Assembly (NCBI GenBank): GCA_044433415.1
Contig: JAWXTP010000088.1
Location: 1 to 12,133 of the forward strand
Length of the DNA stretch: 12,133 nt
Direction: 5' to 3'
Origin: JAWXTP01 sp044433415
Lineage (GTDB): Bacteria; Bacteroidota; Bacteroidia; Bacteroidales; Rikenellaceae
A program made the translations under genes and the position numbers. Below, piece after piece: positions 1 through 6,207 of the stretch; position 1 is the first letter of the stretch; each line of letters opens with the position of its first letter. Below the pieces are notes generated by a model. The model was not told where the DNA came from. It saw nothing but the letters and a program-made list of their open reading frames with translations, and made no database searches.

Positions 1-93
1 AATAATCGTCCTCGTAAAAGACTCGGATACCTCACACCAAATGAAAAATTTAAACAAATTATAAATATGAATTCAGTTGCATTTGCAGGTTGA
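1..93 (+). CDS. IS30-family transposase, C-terminal fragment (cut by window edge)
   Basis: Frame 1 reads 30 residues and then a TGA stop. They begin NNRPRKRLGYLTPNEKF and end in VAFAG. An N-[NE]-RPRK-LGY-TP-E segment followed by a short VAFA-type tail is the usual C-terminus of IS30-family DDE transposases in Bacteroidota. The catalytic core lies upstream of the window, so it cannot be judged whether the enzyme is intact. The stop lies only about 30 bases before the convergent M56 peptidase gene ends. The element therefore sits directly against, or inside, the 3' end of that gene. The family call rests on recalled family features, not on a search. Confidence 0.8.
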   Translation, partial: NNRPRKRLGYLTPNEKFKQIINMNSVAFAG

Positions 94-122
94 ATTCAGC
101 ACACGTGAAAATTGGTCGTTGT
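1..122 (+). mobile_element. Right end of an IS30-like insertion sequence (outer boundary uncertain)
   Basis: This covers the transposase C-terminus plus the short non-coding tail after its stop at 93. In IS30 elements the terminal inverted repeat usually starts within a few tens of bases of the transposase stop, so the end should fall near 110-130. Without the left end neither the inverted repeat nor a target duplication can be identified. The stop codon of the M56 gene (123-125) may lie beside or even within the IS terminus. Confidence 0.5.
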
Positions 123-1223
123 CTATATATAGTAATAATTATACTGACTTTTAGGGTCTTCTTTAGTATCTATAGAATCATTTACTATGCATTCTTTAGA
201 TAGTTGACTGTTGTCATACCAGTCAAAAGTAAAACTCTCCGACAAACTTATCACGTTATCTATTTTTGAGATAAAATTGTCTGTGTTGCTCACTATAACA
301 TCTCCTTTGACATAGGTAAAAGAAGTTAATGTTAAGATTAGTGCCACAGCAGGGAAGGTAAGTATATTACGGAGTTTCTTGTAACGAGTTTTGTAGTTAT
401 TTCTCATTTGTAGGAAACGTTCTTTCACTAAAGAACCGTTAAATCCATTTGTCACAGCAGGAAGGTCGTGTAGGATTTCTTCGTAAATAAACTGTTTGTA
501 TTTTTTCTTGTCACAATCGCCATTTAGCACATTGTAGTCAGCTTCAAACTCATGAATATACTCTAACTCTCTACGTATTTTCCATACGATAGGGTTAAAC
601 CATGATAGGGTGATATATATTTGTGAGATTAGTTTATCTAAGTAATGTAACTTTTTGATGTGGGCTACTTCATGCTTTATTATTAGGTCGTATTTCTCTT
701 GGTCTTCGATTTCGTTAATAAATATGGATTTGAAAAAAGAGAAAGGAGTTTCAATAAGTATACTTTTGAAAAGAGAGTATTTGTGTATTATTTCTTTTGT
801 AGACCTATTACGGATTTTTAGTATATAATTTACACCAAATATATAACGTATAGACATATATAGCATAACGATGCACCAGATTGCTAGTAGTATAGTGAAT
901 GTGTCAATAAAAATACCGCTTTCCTCTATTACAACATTTGTTATGGGTAGATTATCTGTACGTTCAAAGTGATTTTCAACATTAAAACTTTCAGATATTT
1001 CTTGAGTCTTAGTGATTACTTTGCCTAAGGTGTTTTCTTGGGTTATATTTATTGCTTTTATTGAGATAGTAGCTGCTATTACAGCAATGATAGGGTACAA
1101 AAGTAGATAAAGCCGCTGAGATAGAAAAGAGGCTTTATTTCTAAAAAGAAAGATGTAAATTACCCAGAGTAAACAACTTACACATAGGTATTTTATTAGT
1201 GCAATTAAGAATAATCCTGTCAT
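123..1223 (-). CDS. M56 family (BlaR1/MecR1-like) integral membrane metallopeptidase, possibly truncated at its C-terminus
   Basis: The protein has 366 residues. Membrane segments lie at about 4-28, 38-56, 103-128 and 288-304. Between the third and fourth is a cytoplasmic zinc peptidase domain with HEVAH (184-188) and, 36 residues on, the EFEAD motif (225-229) that supplies the glutamate ligand. This is the M56 arrangement of BlaR1/MecR1 sensors. Such proteins sense an outside signal and cleave a partner, classically a BlaI/MecI repressor. No BlaI gene is adjacent: the next gene upstream is thiE. After the last helix only about 60 residues follow, ending in a Tyr-rich tail (YNYYYI). There is no penicillin-binding or TonB-type domain. 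The IS30 end abuts the 3' end, so the original C-terminus may have been replaced. ATG start at 1223; no clear promoter was seen. Confidence 0.85.
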   Translation of the reverse strand: MTGLFLIALIKYLCVSCLLWVIYIFLFRNKASFLSQRLYLLLYPIIAVIAATISIKAINITQENTLGKVITKTQEISESFNVENHFERTDNLPITNVVIEESGIFIDTFTILLAIWCIVMLYMSIRYIFGVNYILKIRNRSTKEIIHKYSLFKSILIETPFSFFKSIFINEIEDQEKYDLIIKHEVAHIKKLHYLDKLISQIYITLSWFNPIVWKIRRELEYIHEFEADYNVLNGDCDKKKYKQFIYEEILHDLPAVTNGFNGSLVKERFLQMRNNYKTRYKKLRNILTFPAVALILTLTSFTYVKGDVIVSNTDNFISKIDNVISLSESFTFDWYDNSQLSKECIVNDSIDTKEDPKSQYNYYYI

Positions 1224-1261
1224 TATATAAAATTAATTAGTAAATAATTTTATGAGAGTTT

Positions 1262-1310
1262 GTTTCAGAAGAGACTTCACAAACAACATTTGCGAAGTCT
1301 CCTATGAAAC
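1262..1310 (-). terminator. Extended hairpin after thiE, probable terminator
   Basis: An outer stem of GTTTCA (1262-1267) with TGAAAC (1305-1310) is followed by an internal loop. A perfect 8-bp stem GAGACTTC/GAAGTCTC (1271-1278, 1294-1301) comes next, then one mismatch and four more pairs closing a 5-base loop. It sits 31 bases past the thiE stop and upstream of the M56 start. There is no clean U-tract on the minus strand, so it may be a processing or stability structure instead. Confidence 0.5.
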
Positions 1311-1340
1311 TATTTGTTTCTTAAAGGAACTTACCTACAT

Positions 1341-1943
1341 TTAAATTCCTTTTAAACAATCTATTCTCGATGCCAATTCGCTAGTACTCATTAGGAAGCG
1401 AACTGCGCAAACATTTTTAGCACCTGCATTAATAACAGTTTCTATGTTGGTTTCGTCTATGCCACCAATTGCAACAACAGGAACATCTGCAAATTTCATA
1501 ACTTCATTTAGTAGCTGTGTTCCAACAACAGGATCTGCTATTTCTTTTGTAGGAGTCGCATATATAGGTCCAAAACCAATGTAGTCAGGCTTGAAAGTCA
1601 ATGCTTCTTTAGCCTGTGCTATAGAGTGAGTTGAAAGACCTATTATTTTGTCATTACCCAATATCTTACGTGCATCCTCAATAGATAAATCATCTTGTCC
1701 AAGGTGTACTCCGTCAGCATCACTAAGTAGAGCTATATCAACTCTGTCATTTACTATAAAGTTAGTTTCTGTACCTTTAGTGATTGCTACAATTTCACGA
1801 GCAACCTCTAAAAGTTCTTTGTCGTTAAGGTGCTTTTCTCTAAGTTGAAGCATCTTAACACCTTTCTCAACACATATTTCTGCAATTTCTTTATAGCTTA
1901 ATGTTGGTTTTGTTATTATAACGTATAATCCGAAATTTTCCAT
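1341..1943 (-). CDS. thiE: Thiamine phosphate synthase (ThiE)
   Basis: ThiE joins hydroxymethylpyrimidine diphosphate to the thiazole phosphate to give thiamine monophosphate and pyrophosphate, in the cytoplasm. The 200 residues are normal length for a stand-alone enzyme with a TIM-barrel fold. The active-site segments are present in order: QLREK (33-37) with Arg35 and Lys37, VNDR (64-67), GVHLGQDDL (78-86), GLSTHS (102-107), GPIYATPTKE (125-134) with Thr132 and Lys133, and VVAIGGI (156-162). The glycine-rich phosphate-binding end usually reads GxAVxSAI or similar; here it is NVCAVRFLM (177-185), a mild departure. No other thiamine gene and no TPP riboswitch is adjacent. The gene probably shares a transcript with the rluF-like gene 66 bases upstream. 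ATG start at 1943. Confidence 0.95.
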   Translation of the reverse strand: MENFGLYVIITKPTLSYKEIAEICVEKGVKMLQLREKHLNDKELLEVAREIVAITKGTETNFIVNDRVDIALLSDADGVHLGQDDLSIEDARKILGNDKIIGLSTHSIAQAKEALTFKPDYIGFGPIYATPTKEIADPVVGTQLLNEVMKFADVPVVAIGGIDETNIETVINAGAKNVCAVRFLMSTSELASRIDCLKGI

Positions 1944-1960
1944 TTTATTTAAACAATATA

Positions 1961-1998
1961 CCCCTAAAGCTACAAATAAAATCTGTAACTTAAAAGGG
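1961..1998 (-). promoter_or_regulatory. Imperfect hairpin between rluF and thiE
   Basis: On the minus strand, CCC near 1998 pairs with GGG near 1962. Further in, about eight pairs (including one G-U) close a loop over 1975-1983. There is no U-tract before the thiE start, so it may be a weak attenuator or processing site in the rluF-thiE transcript. It does not match the conserved core of a TPP riboswitch. Confidence 0.25.
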
Positions 1999-2009
1999 TT
2001 TTATAAAAA

Positions 2010-3125
2010 TTACCAATTTTTTTTGTGAGCTCTTTGTGCTTTTGGTTTAGCCGCTGAGCCGCCTTCACCTCTTTTAGTGTTTGATTTTGAGAACCATCCA
2101 CCGCTTTTAACTCCTGATTTTGCAGCATCTCCAAAACCACTTTTCTTAGCACCAGGTTTTGAGAATCCACCGCTAGAATTTGCTTTTTTAGTGAATTTCG
2201 AAGCTGCACTACTTTTAGCAAAAGGCTTTTTAGGGTCGTCTGAACTCTTCTTTAGGGACTTCTGAGCTGACTTATAATCTATACGAGCATTAGAGCGACC
2301 ACCTGCTACAGGCCTCTTGCTTTTAGGGCTTTCTGAGCTAGCGTCGCCGTCCTCTCTTTTGTAAGGATTTGTGTGATTATTAGATGTGAAACGTCTTACC
2401 TTACGGCGTGATGAAGAACCGCTCTTAGACTCTTTAATACTGCCTAATAATTCCTCAACCTCCTCAGGCTCTAAGAAACGCCATTGCTCTAAAGGAAGTT
2501 TGTTAAGTGTAATATTCATTATGCGTACACGGCGAAGTTTTACAACTTCATAACCGAATGCCTCGCACATACGTCTGATTTGACGATTTAATCCCTGAGT
2601 AAGAATGATGCGGAAATGCTTGTCTCCTTCTTTCTCAACAAAGCATCTTTTTGTTGTAGTACCTAAGATTTTAACCCCACCTTGCATTTTTTCTATGAAA
2701 TCTGGAGTAATAGATTTGTCAACTTGTACTTCATACTCTTTTTCGTGATTATTTCCTTCACGTAATATTTTATTTACTATATCCCCATTGTTGGTAAGTA
2801 AGATAAGCCCCTCTGAGTCCTTATCTAAACGACCAATGTGGAAAATACGTGTAGGGTAGTTCACAAAGTCAATAATATTTGAGGAGTCTGAAGTATCTGT
2901 AGTACATGTAATACCTACAGGCTTATTTAAGGCTATGTACACAGATTCATCACGCACCTCAATTAAGTTTCCATTAACTTTTACAACATCTCCAGGGGAT
3001 ACTTTGTCTCCTACAGATGCAATAACTCTGTTAATAGTTACTTTTTGTCTTTCAATAAAACGGTCAGCCTCACGGCGTGAGCAGTAACCAGAATCACTAA
3101 TAAATTTATTTAATCTTATTTCCAT
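2010..3125 (-). CDS. rluF: RluF-like 23S rRNA pseudouridine synthase with a long basic C-terminal tail
   Basis: An S4 RNA-binding domain (about 1-52, MEIRLNKFISDSGYCSRREA...) precedes an RsuA/RluB/RluF-type catalytic domain (about 60-228). The catalytic Asp is Asp101 in GRLDKDSEGLILLT (98-111). The signature LTQGLNRQIRRMCEAFGYEV (175-194) followed by LRRVRIMNITL is closest to RluF, which in E. coli modifies U2604 of 23S rRNA and also tRNA-Tyr. Residues from about 232 to 371 form an unstructured tail rich in Ser, Lys, Gly and Ala, ending in HKKNW. Such tails occur on Bacteroidota pseudouridine synthases and probably bind RNA. The ATG at 3125 starts exactly at the S4 domain. thiE follows 66 bases downstream. 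Target specificity within the RluB/RluF/RsuA group is inferred. Confidence 0.88.
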   Translation of the reverse strand: MEIRLNKFISDSGYCSRREADRFIERQKVTINRVIASVGDKVSPGDVVKVNGNLIEVRDESVYIALNKPVGITCTTDTSDSSNIIDFVNYPTRIFHIGRLDKDSEGLILLTNNGDIVNKILREGNNHEKEYEVQVDKSITPDFIEKMQGGVKILGTTTKRCFVEKEGDKHFRIILTQGLNRQIRRMCEAFGYEVVKLRRVRIMNITLNKLPLEQWRFLEPEEVEELLGSIKESKSGSSSRRKVRRFTSNNHTNPYKREDGDASSESPKSKRPVAGGRSNARIDYKSAQKSLKKSSDDPKKPFAKSSAASKFTKKANSSGGFSKPGAKKSGFGDAAKSGVKSGGWFSKSNTKRGEGGSAAKPKAQRAHKKNW

Positions 3126-3134
3126 ATAGTTAAG

Positions 3135-3154
3135 GGGGAGTTTTAAACGTCCCC
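3135..3154 (-). promoter_or_regulatory. GGGGA/TCCCC hairpin in the rluF leader
   Basis: A perfect 5-bp G/C-rich stem (3135-3139 with 3150-3154) encloses a 10-base loop. It ends about 10 bases before the rluF start codon, where a ribosome would bind. Read on the plus strand it is followed by GTTTTT and looks terminator-like, but no plus-strand gene lies upstream to end. A role in controlling rluF translation is only inferred. Confidence 0.3.
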
Positions 3155-3254
3155 GTTTTTAAATTTTAACGTTTATCATAGTACAATTTAGAGAATCATT
3201 TGATTATCAGCAGAATCCATTTTTTACACTGAGGCTAATTACCTAAATTTACTA

Positions 3255-3262
3255 CAAAGATA
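3255..3262 (-). promoter_or_regulatory. Probable -7 promoter element for rluF-thiE
   Basis: The minus strand reads TATCTTTG, a perfect match to the Bacteroidota -7 consensus TAnnTTTG. No TTG lies at the usual 19-21 base spacing upstream. The start site would fall near 3248, giving an rluF leader of about 120 nucleotides that contains the GGGGA/TCCCC hairpin. Confidence 0.5.
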
Positions 3263-3382
3263 CAACTAAAATTCTAAGATATTGCATTACTTCCTAAAAT
3301 TTTCACTGAACATTAAAATCTAAACAAAAGTTATTCGTCTACAATAAGGAGAGGCAATGTCGCCCTCACTAAAATTTAAAAA

Positions 3383-3628
3383 ATGAGCTTTTTGCATAAA
3401 CTAAAAATGAAATTCAAAAAACCAAAGACCGTTGAAACTTTGGAAATTATAACAGAAAGATGTGTAGGCTGTAAACAATGCGTCGAAAAGTGCAAACAAA
3501 AGGTGTTTGCTATGAGCGAAGGTAAGGCTATAGTAAAAAACATATCTGCATGTGTGGGATGTGGTAAATGTTCAGAAAAAATATGTAAATTTGATGCTAT
3601 AAATCTTATAGTAAGTGTAAATAAATAA
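3383..3628 (+). CDS. Small 2[4Fe-4S] ferredoxin-type protein
   Basis: The 81 residues start with a basic stretch (KLKMKFKKPK) and then carry two cysteine clusters. The first is Cys27, 30, 33, 37 in the normal CX2CX2CX3C spacing. The second is Cys57, 60, 63, 68, where one extra residue gives CX2CX2CX4C. The proline that usually follows the fourth cysteine is missing from both (CK instead of CP). It is most likely a cytoplasmic electron carrier binding two [4Fe-4S] clusters. The altered second site could shift the redox potential or give a more labile cluster. It is the first gene of a compact run: 13 bases separate it from the membrane-protein gene, which in turn overlaps an ECF sigma factor. 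No consensus promoter was found upstream. Confidence 0.88.
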   Translation: MSFLHKLKMKFKKPKTVETLEIITERCVGCKQCVEKCKQKVFAMSEGKAIVKNISACVGCGKCSEKICKFDAINLIVSVNK

Positions 3629-3641
3629 AACTAATAAAATC

Positions 3642-3929
3642 ATGAAACATAAACTATCTAAATTATTAATAATCACAAGTGTAGCAGCTATAACTTCGCT
3701 TATTATCATGCTATTATGGAACAGTATTATCACTTCTGTCATAGGTTGGGGAGCAGTAAGCTACCTTCAAGCGGCAGGACTTTTGCTTCTTTGTAGAATA
3801 CTTTTTGGAGGTATATCTCCTAGAGCTTTAGTTTACAGACAAGATATTGCTGAGCAACTAAGAGGTATGAGCAGGAAACAAAAACGCGATTACATAAGAG
3901 ACTACATGACTAAAGATACAAATGAGTAG
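3642..3929 (+). CDS. Small two-helix membrane protein preceding an ECF sigma factor
   Basis: The 95 residues have membrane segments at about 8-28 and 36-56. The second contains the LQAAGLLLLCRILFGG signature (42-57). The remaining 38 residues are hydrophilic and rich in Arg, Lys and Asp, and probably form a cytoplasmic helix (LRGMSRKQKRDYIRDYM). Small proteins with this 'LQ-xGLL-L-RILFGG' segment and a charged tail are recurrently found next to ECF sigma genes in Bacteroidota and Proteobacteria, as far as I recall, but have no assigned function. The gene ends inside the sigma gene (ATGAGTAG, 8-base overlap), so the two are likely translationally coupled. A role in holding or sensing for the sigma factor is plausible but inferred. 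Confidence 0.8.
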   Translation: MKHKLSKLLIITSVAAITSLIIMLLWNSIITSVIGWGAVSYLQAAGLLLLCRILFGGISPRALVYRQDIAEQLRGMSRKQKRDYIRDYMTKDTNE

Positions 3930-4440
3930 AGGAGAAAACATATTTAAACGCTACTCTGCTGCACTTCGTGGCTTTATCACAAAGCAACTTTCTTCTGATA
4001 GTGAATCAGAAGATATATTACACGACTTGTTTTATAAGTTTATAGTAGCAGATGGGGACGATAATTCCATAGATGACGTATCATCATGGCTTTACCGTGT
4101 TGCTAGAAATATGCTCATAGACCGTTCACGTAAAAAGCGTGAGCAGTCTATGCCTTACGTAAAGGATAAAGAAAATATTGAGGTTTCTTTAGCTAATCTT
4201 ATTTTAAGAGACGACTACACACCAGAAAATGAATTAGCACGTTCTATTATACGAGAAGAACTTATCATAGCACTTGAAGAACTCCCTGACGAACAACGCT
4301 CAGTCTTTGAACTTAACGAATTACAAGGGATAGAATTTAAGGAAATCGCGGAGGCTACAGAAATACCTATAAACACCCTTATCTCTAGGAAACGTTATGC
4401 CGTGCAACACTTACGCAAGAGGTTACAAGATTTACTATAG
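3922..4440 (+). CDS. ECF-type RNA polymerase sigma-70 factor
   Basis: The 172 residues are typical for an ECF sigma factor. Region 2 spans about 5-72: the core-binding part is SESEDILHDLFYKFI (27-41) and the -10 recognition helix is SWLYRVARNMLIDRSRKK (55-72). A 40-residue linker follows. Region 4 spans about 113-168: LPDEQRSVFELNELQGIEFKE is followed by the helix-turn-helix EIAEATEIPINTLISRKRYA that reads the -35 region. It should redirect RNA polymerase to a small regulon. No FecR-type or zinc-binding anti-sigma gene is adjacent; the overlapping two-helix membrane gene and the ferredoxin are its only partners. The ATG at 3922 overlaps the preceding stop by 8 bases, and a hairpin follows the stop directly. 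Confidence 0.93.
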   Translation: MSRGENIFKRYSAALRGFITKQLSSDSESEDILHDLFYKFIVADGDDNSIDDVSSWLYRVARNMLIDRSRKKREQSMPYVKDKENIEVSLANLILRDDYTPENELARSIIREELIIALEELPDEQRSVFELNELQGIEFKEIAEATEIPINTLISRKRYAVQHLRKRLQDLL

Positions 4441-4468
4441 GAGAGTCAAAAAACTATTTTCGACTCTC
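4441..4468 (+). terminator. Hairpin ending the ferredoxin-sigma operon
   Basis: A perfect 7-bp stem GAGAGTC (4441-4447) / GACTCTC (4462-4468) is extended by four A-T pairs inside. It starts at the base after the sigma-gene stop codon. The bases that follow are only moderately T-rich (CATAACTTGTTTT), so termination strength is uncertain. Confidence 0.6.
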
Positions 4469-4474
4469 CATAAC

Positions 4475-4505
4475 TTGTTTTCACAATAAAAAAACTGTAT
4501 ATTTG
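4475..4505 (+). promoter_or_regulatory. Bacteroides-type promoter for the BACON/M64 gene
   Basis: TTG (4475-4477) is followed by exactly 20 bases and then TATATTTG (4498-4505). This matches the Bacteroidota primary-sigma consensus in both sequence and spacing. The start site should lie near 4512, leaving a leader of about 24 nucleotides before the ATG at 4536. This also supports that start codon. Confidence 0.75.
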
Positions 4506-4535
4506 TGATGCATCTATTAATTAGAAACATAAAAC

Positions 4536-6173
4536 ATGAACACTAAAGATATAAAATTTAAATTACGCTCTGCACTTGTATCATGTAATTGCCCTTCATT
4601 AGCAAATACAATTGACGAGCCCATCATACTGTTAGACAACAATATAGATTGTCATAATGTTATAGAGCATACTAGCCATTTCTCCATAAACACGACTAGG
4701 TCTTGGCGATTGTCATCACCTGACTGGGTTAGCGTAACACCTAAATCAGGAGGTGCAGGCACCTCAACGATAACTATAAAGGTGCTGTCTCTCTTAAAAC
4801 CTAACGAGAATAAACGTCAGGGACTAATTAGAATATCTCAAGACAAAGACACCAAAAGTGTAAGTTTTACTCAACGACAACTAACAGACAGAGAAGCTCT
4901 ACTAACAATAAAATCTCCTATTTATAGCATATTTGACAGTTTCCATATAAAATGGGGCACACAAGCACCTATCAACAAATGGGAGGGCGTAATTATGCAG
5001 GACGGAGATATCATAGGTTTAGACCTTTCTAAGCTAACACTTAACTTCTTTATCAATACAAAAACTATAGCTAGTGCTATTGCTTGTTTCAGTAGGCTTA
5101 AAACCTTAGACCTTAGCAATTGTAATATTACTGGTGATATAAATGTTCTCTTAAACACCCTAAGTGCCTACAACCATATGTTAGAGACTTTGATATTGAA
5201 TGATAATCCTTTTGAAAAAGCTAGCTACATAACTCCTGAGATACATAGGCTTAAGAAATTAAAATACATATCCCTTAACAACTGCAACATAGCTTGTAAA
5301 ATACCTACTATAGCCAATCGACAAAGTTCTGATTTAAGTGAAGATGGTAAGGCATATTTCCTTCAAAAGGCTAGCTGTGGTAAAGGCATAAACCTGGTAA
5401 TCACAGGTGATGGTTTCACTAGTGAGGATATGGCACGAGGTGGTATATTTCCCAAAATCGCATGCAAGACCATGGAAGCCTTCTTTTCGGTGGAACCTAC
5501 AAAAAGTTTTCGTAATTACTTTAACGTATATATGGTTAAAGCAATATCTAAAGATAGGGGGATAGGTAAGGATAAGGACACGGTGTTTTCATCGTATATC
5601 TCTAAACGTAGTATTATTGCCAATGATGATAGATGCATGAATTATGCATTAAAGACACCTCATATAGAAGGTACTTTAACTGTTATTAACATCGCTAATA
5701 CCATAGAAAATGTTGGAGCATGTGCTAGTCATAAAAATGGAACTATTGCATCTTGCTCAGCCATTCTTGATGCTAATAGATTTAGGTATACCATCTGTCA
5801 TGAAAGTGTTGGGCACGGACTTGGTCTTTTAGATGATGAATATTCAGAACACGAAGGTTACATAGACAAAAGTACAAATACGTATTCTGCTGTGGGTGCA
5901 AACATAGATTTCACACCAGACAAATGGAAAGTTAAGTGGAGTAAATTCCTAACACTTAAGGGATACAAAGACAAAGTAGGTATTTTTGAAGGTGGACTTT
6001 ACTATACTAAAGGAGTATGGCGCCCTAGTGAAACAAGTATAATGAGAAGTCAGGATTGCTTTGAATTTAACGCTCCATCACGTTACCAGATATATTGTAG
6101 GATTATGACTCTTGCTGGTAAAGATTACTCCTTTAAGGAGTTCTTAGAATATGACAAGATTAACTTACATTAA
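4536..6173 (+). CDS. BACON / leucine-rich / peptidase M64 (IgA peptidase-like) protein without a clear signal peptide
   Basis: 545 residues. A BACON domain (about 43-116) shows the typical pattern with W57, WVSVTPKSGGAG (64-75) and a closing VSFTQRQ strand. Two to three leucine-rich repeats follow (about 160-258; LKTLDLSNCNITG at 188-200). The M64 metallopeptidase spans about 270-540. Its zinc site is HESVGHGLGLLDDEY (422-436): His422, Glu423 and His427 are separated as HE-x3-H, and a DEY triplet follows. The late motif GLYYTKGVWRPSETSIM and FNAPSRYQIYCRI (487-523) is also M64-like. Relatives in gut Bacteroidales are exported lipoproteins. Here the N-terminus reads MNTKDIKFKLRSALVSCN, with a lipobox-like LVSC but almost no hydrophobic core, so export is doubtful. 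It has its own strong promoter. Substrate unknown. Confidence 0.85.
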   Translation: MNTKDIKFKLRSALVSCNCPSLANTIDEPIILLDNNIDCHNVIEHTSHFSINTTRSWRLSSPDWVSVTPKSGGAGTSTITIKVLSLLKPNENKRQGLIRISQDKDTKSVSFTQRQLTDREALLTIKSPIYSIFDSFHIKWGTQAPINKWEGVIMQDGDIIGLDLSKLTLNFFINTKTIASAIACFSRLKTLDLSNCNITGDINVLLNTLSAYNHMLETLILNDNPFEKASYITPEIHRLKKLKYISLNNCNIACKIPTIANRQSSDLSEDGKAYFLQKASCGKGINLVITGDGFTSEDMARGGIFPKIACKTMEAFFSVEPTKSFRNYFNVYMVKAISKDRGIGKDKDTVFSSYISKRSIIANDDRCMNYALKTPHIEGTLTVINIANTIENVGACASHKNGTIASCSAILDANRFRYTICHESVGHGLGLLDDEYSEHEGYIDKSTNTYSAVGANIDFTPDKWKVKWSKFLTLKGYKDKVGIFEGGLYYTKGVWRPSETSIMRSQDCFEFNAPSRYQIYCRIMTLAGKDYSFKEFLEYDKINLH

Positions 6174-6207
6174 CTCTAATTGTTAGCATATAAATTCTCT
6201 AAATAAA

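Noticed and set aside
1648..1848. Open frame on the plus strand inside thiE
   Set aside because: Antisense shadow of a strongly conserved enzyme, with low-complexity Ser/Leu composition and no motif.
1944..2009. TPP riboswitch upstream of thiE
   Set aside because: The gap is only 66 bases and lacks the conserved THI-box core sequences; only a loose hairpin is visible.
1970..2265. Open frames overlapping the tail of the rluF-like gene on both strands
   Set aside because: They arise from the repetitive basic tail; composition is biased and no start or domain is convincing.
3349..3367. GAGAGGC...GCCCTC hairpin with TGTCGCCC, considered as a relic of the cutC-flanking repeat
   Set aside because: Only 8 bases match the 22-base repeat and the flanks do not; chance similarity is likely.
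3126..3382. Plus-strand promoter for the ferredoxin gene
   Set aside because: A TTTG at 3199-3202 exists but no TAnnTTTG lies at a suitable distance, so no promoter could be supported.
4922..5158. Minus-strand open frame inside the BACON/M64 gene
   Set aside because: Antisense to a continuous multi-domain coding region, with no promoter and no recognisable motif.
6174..6207. Terminator between the converging M64 and DUF1294 genes
   Set aside because: The 34 AT-rich bases contain no stable stem.
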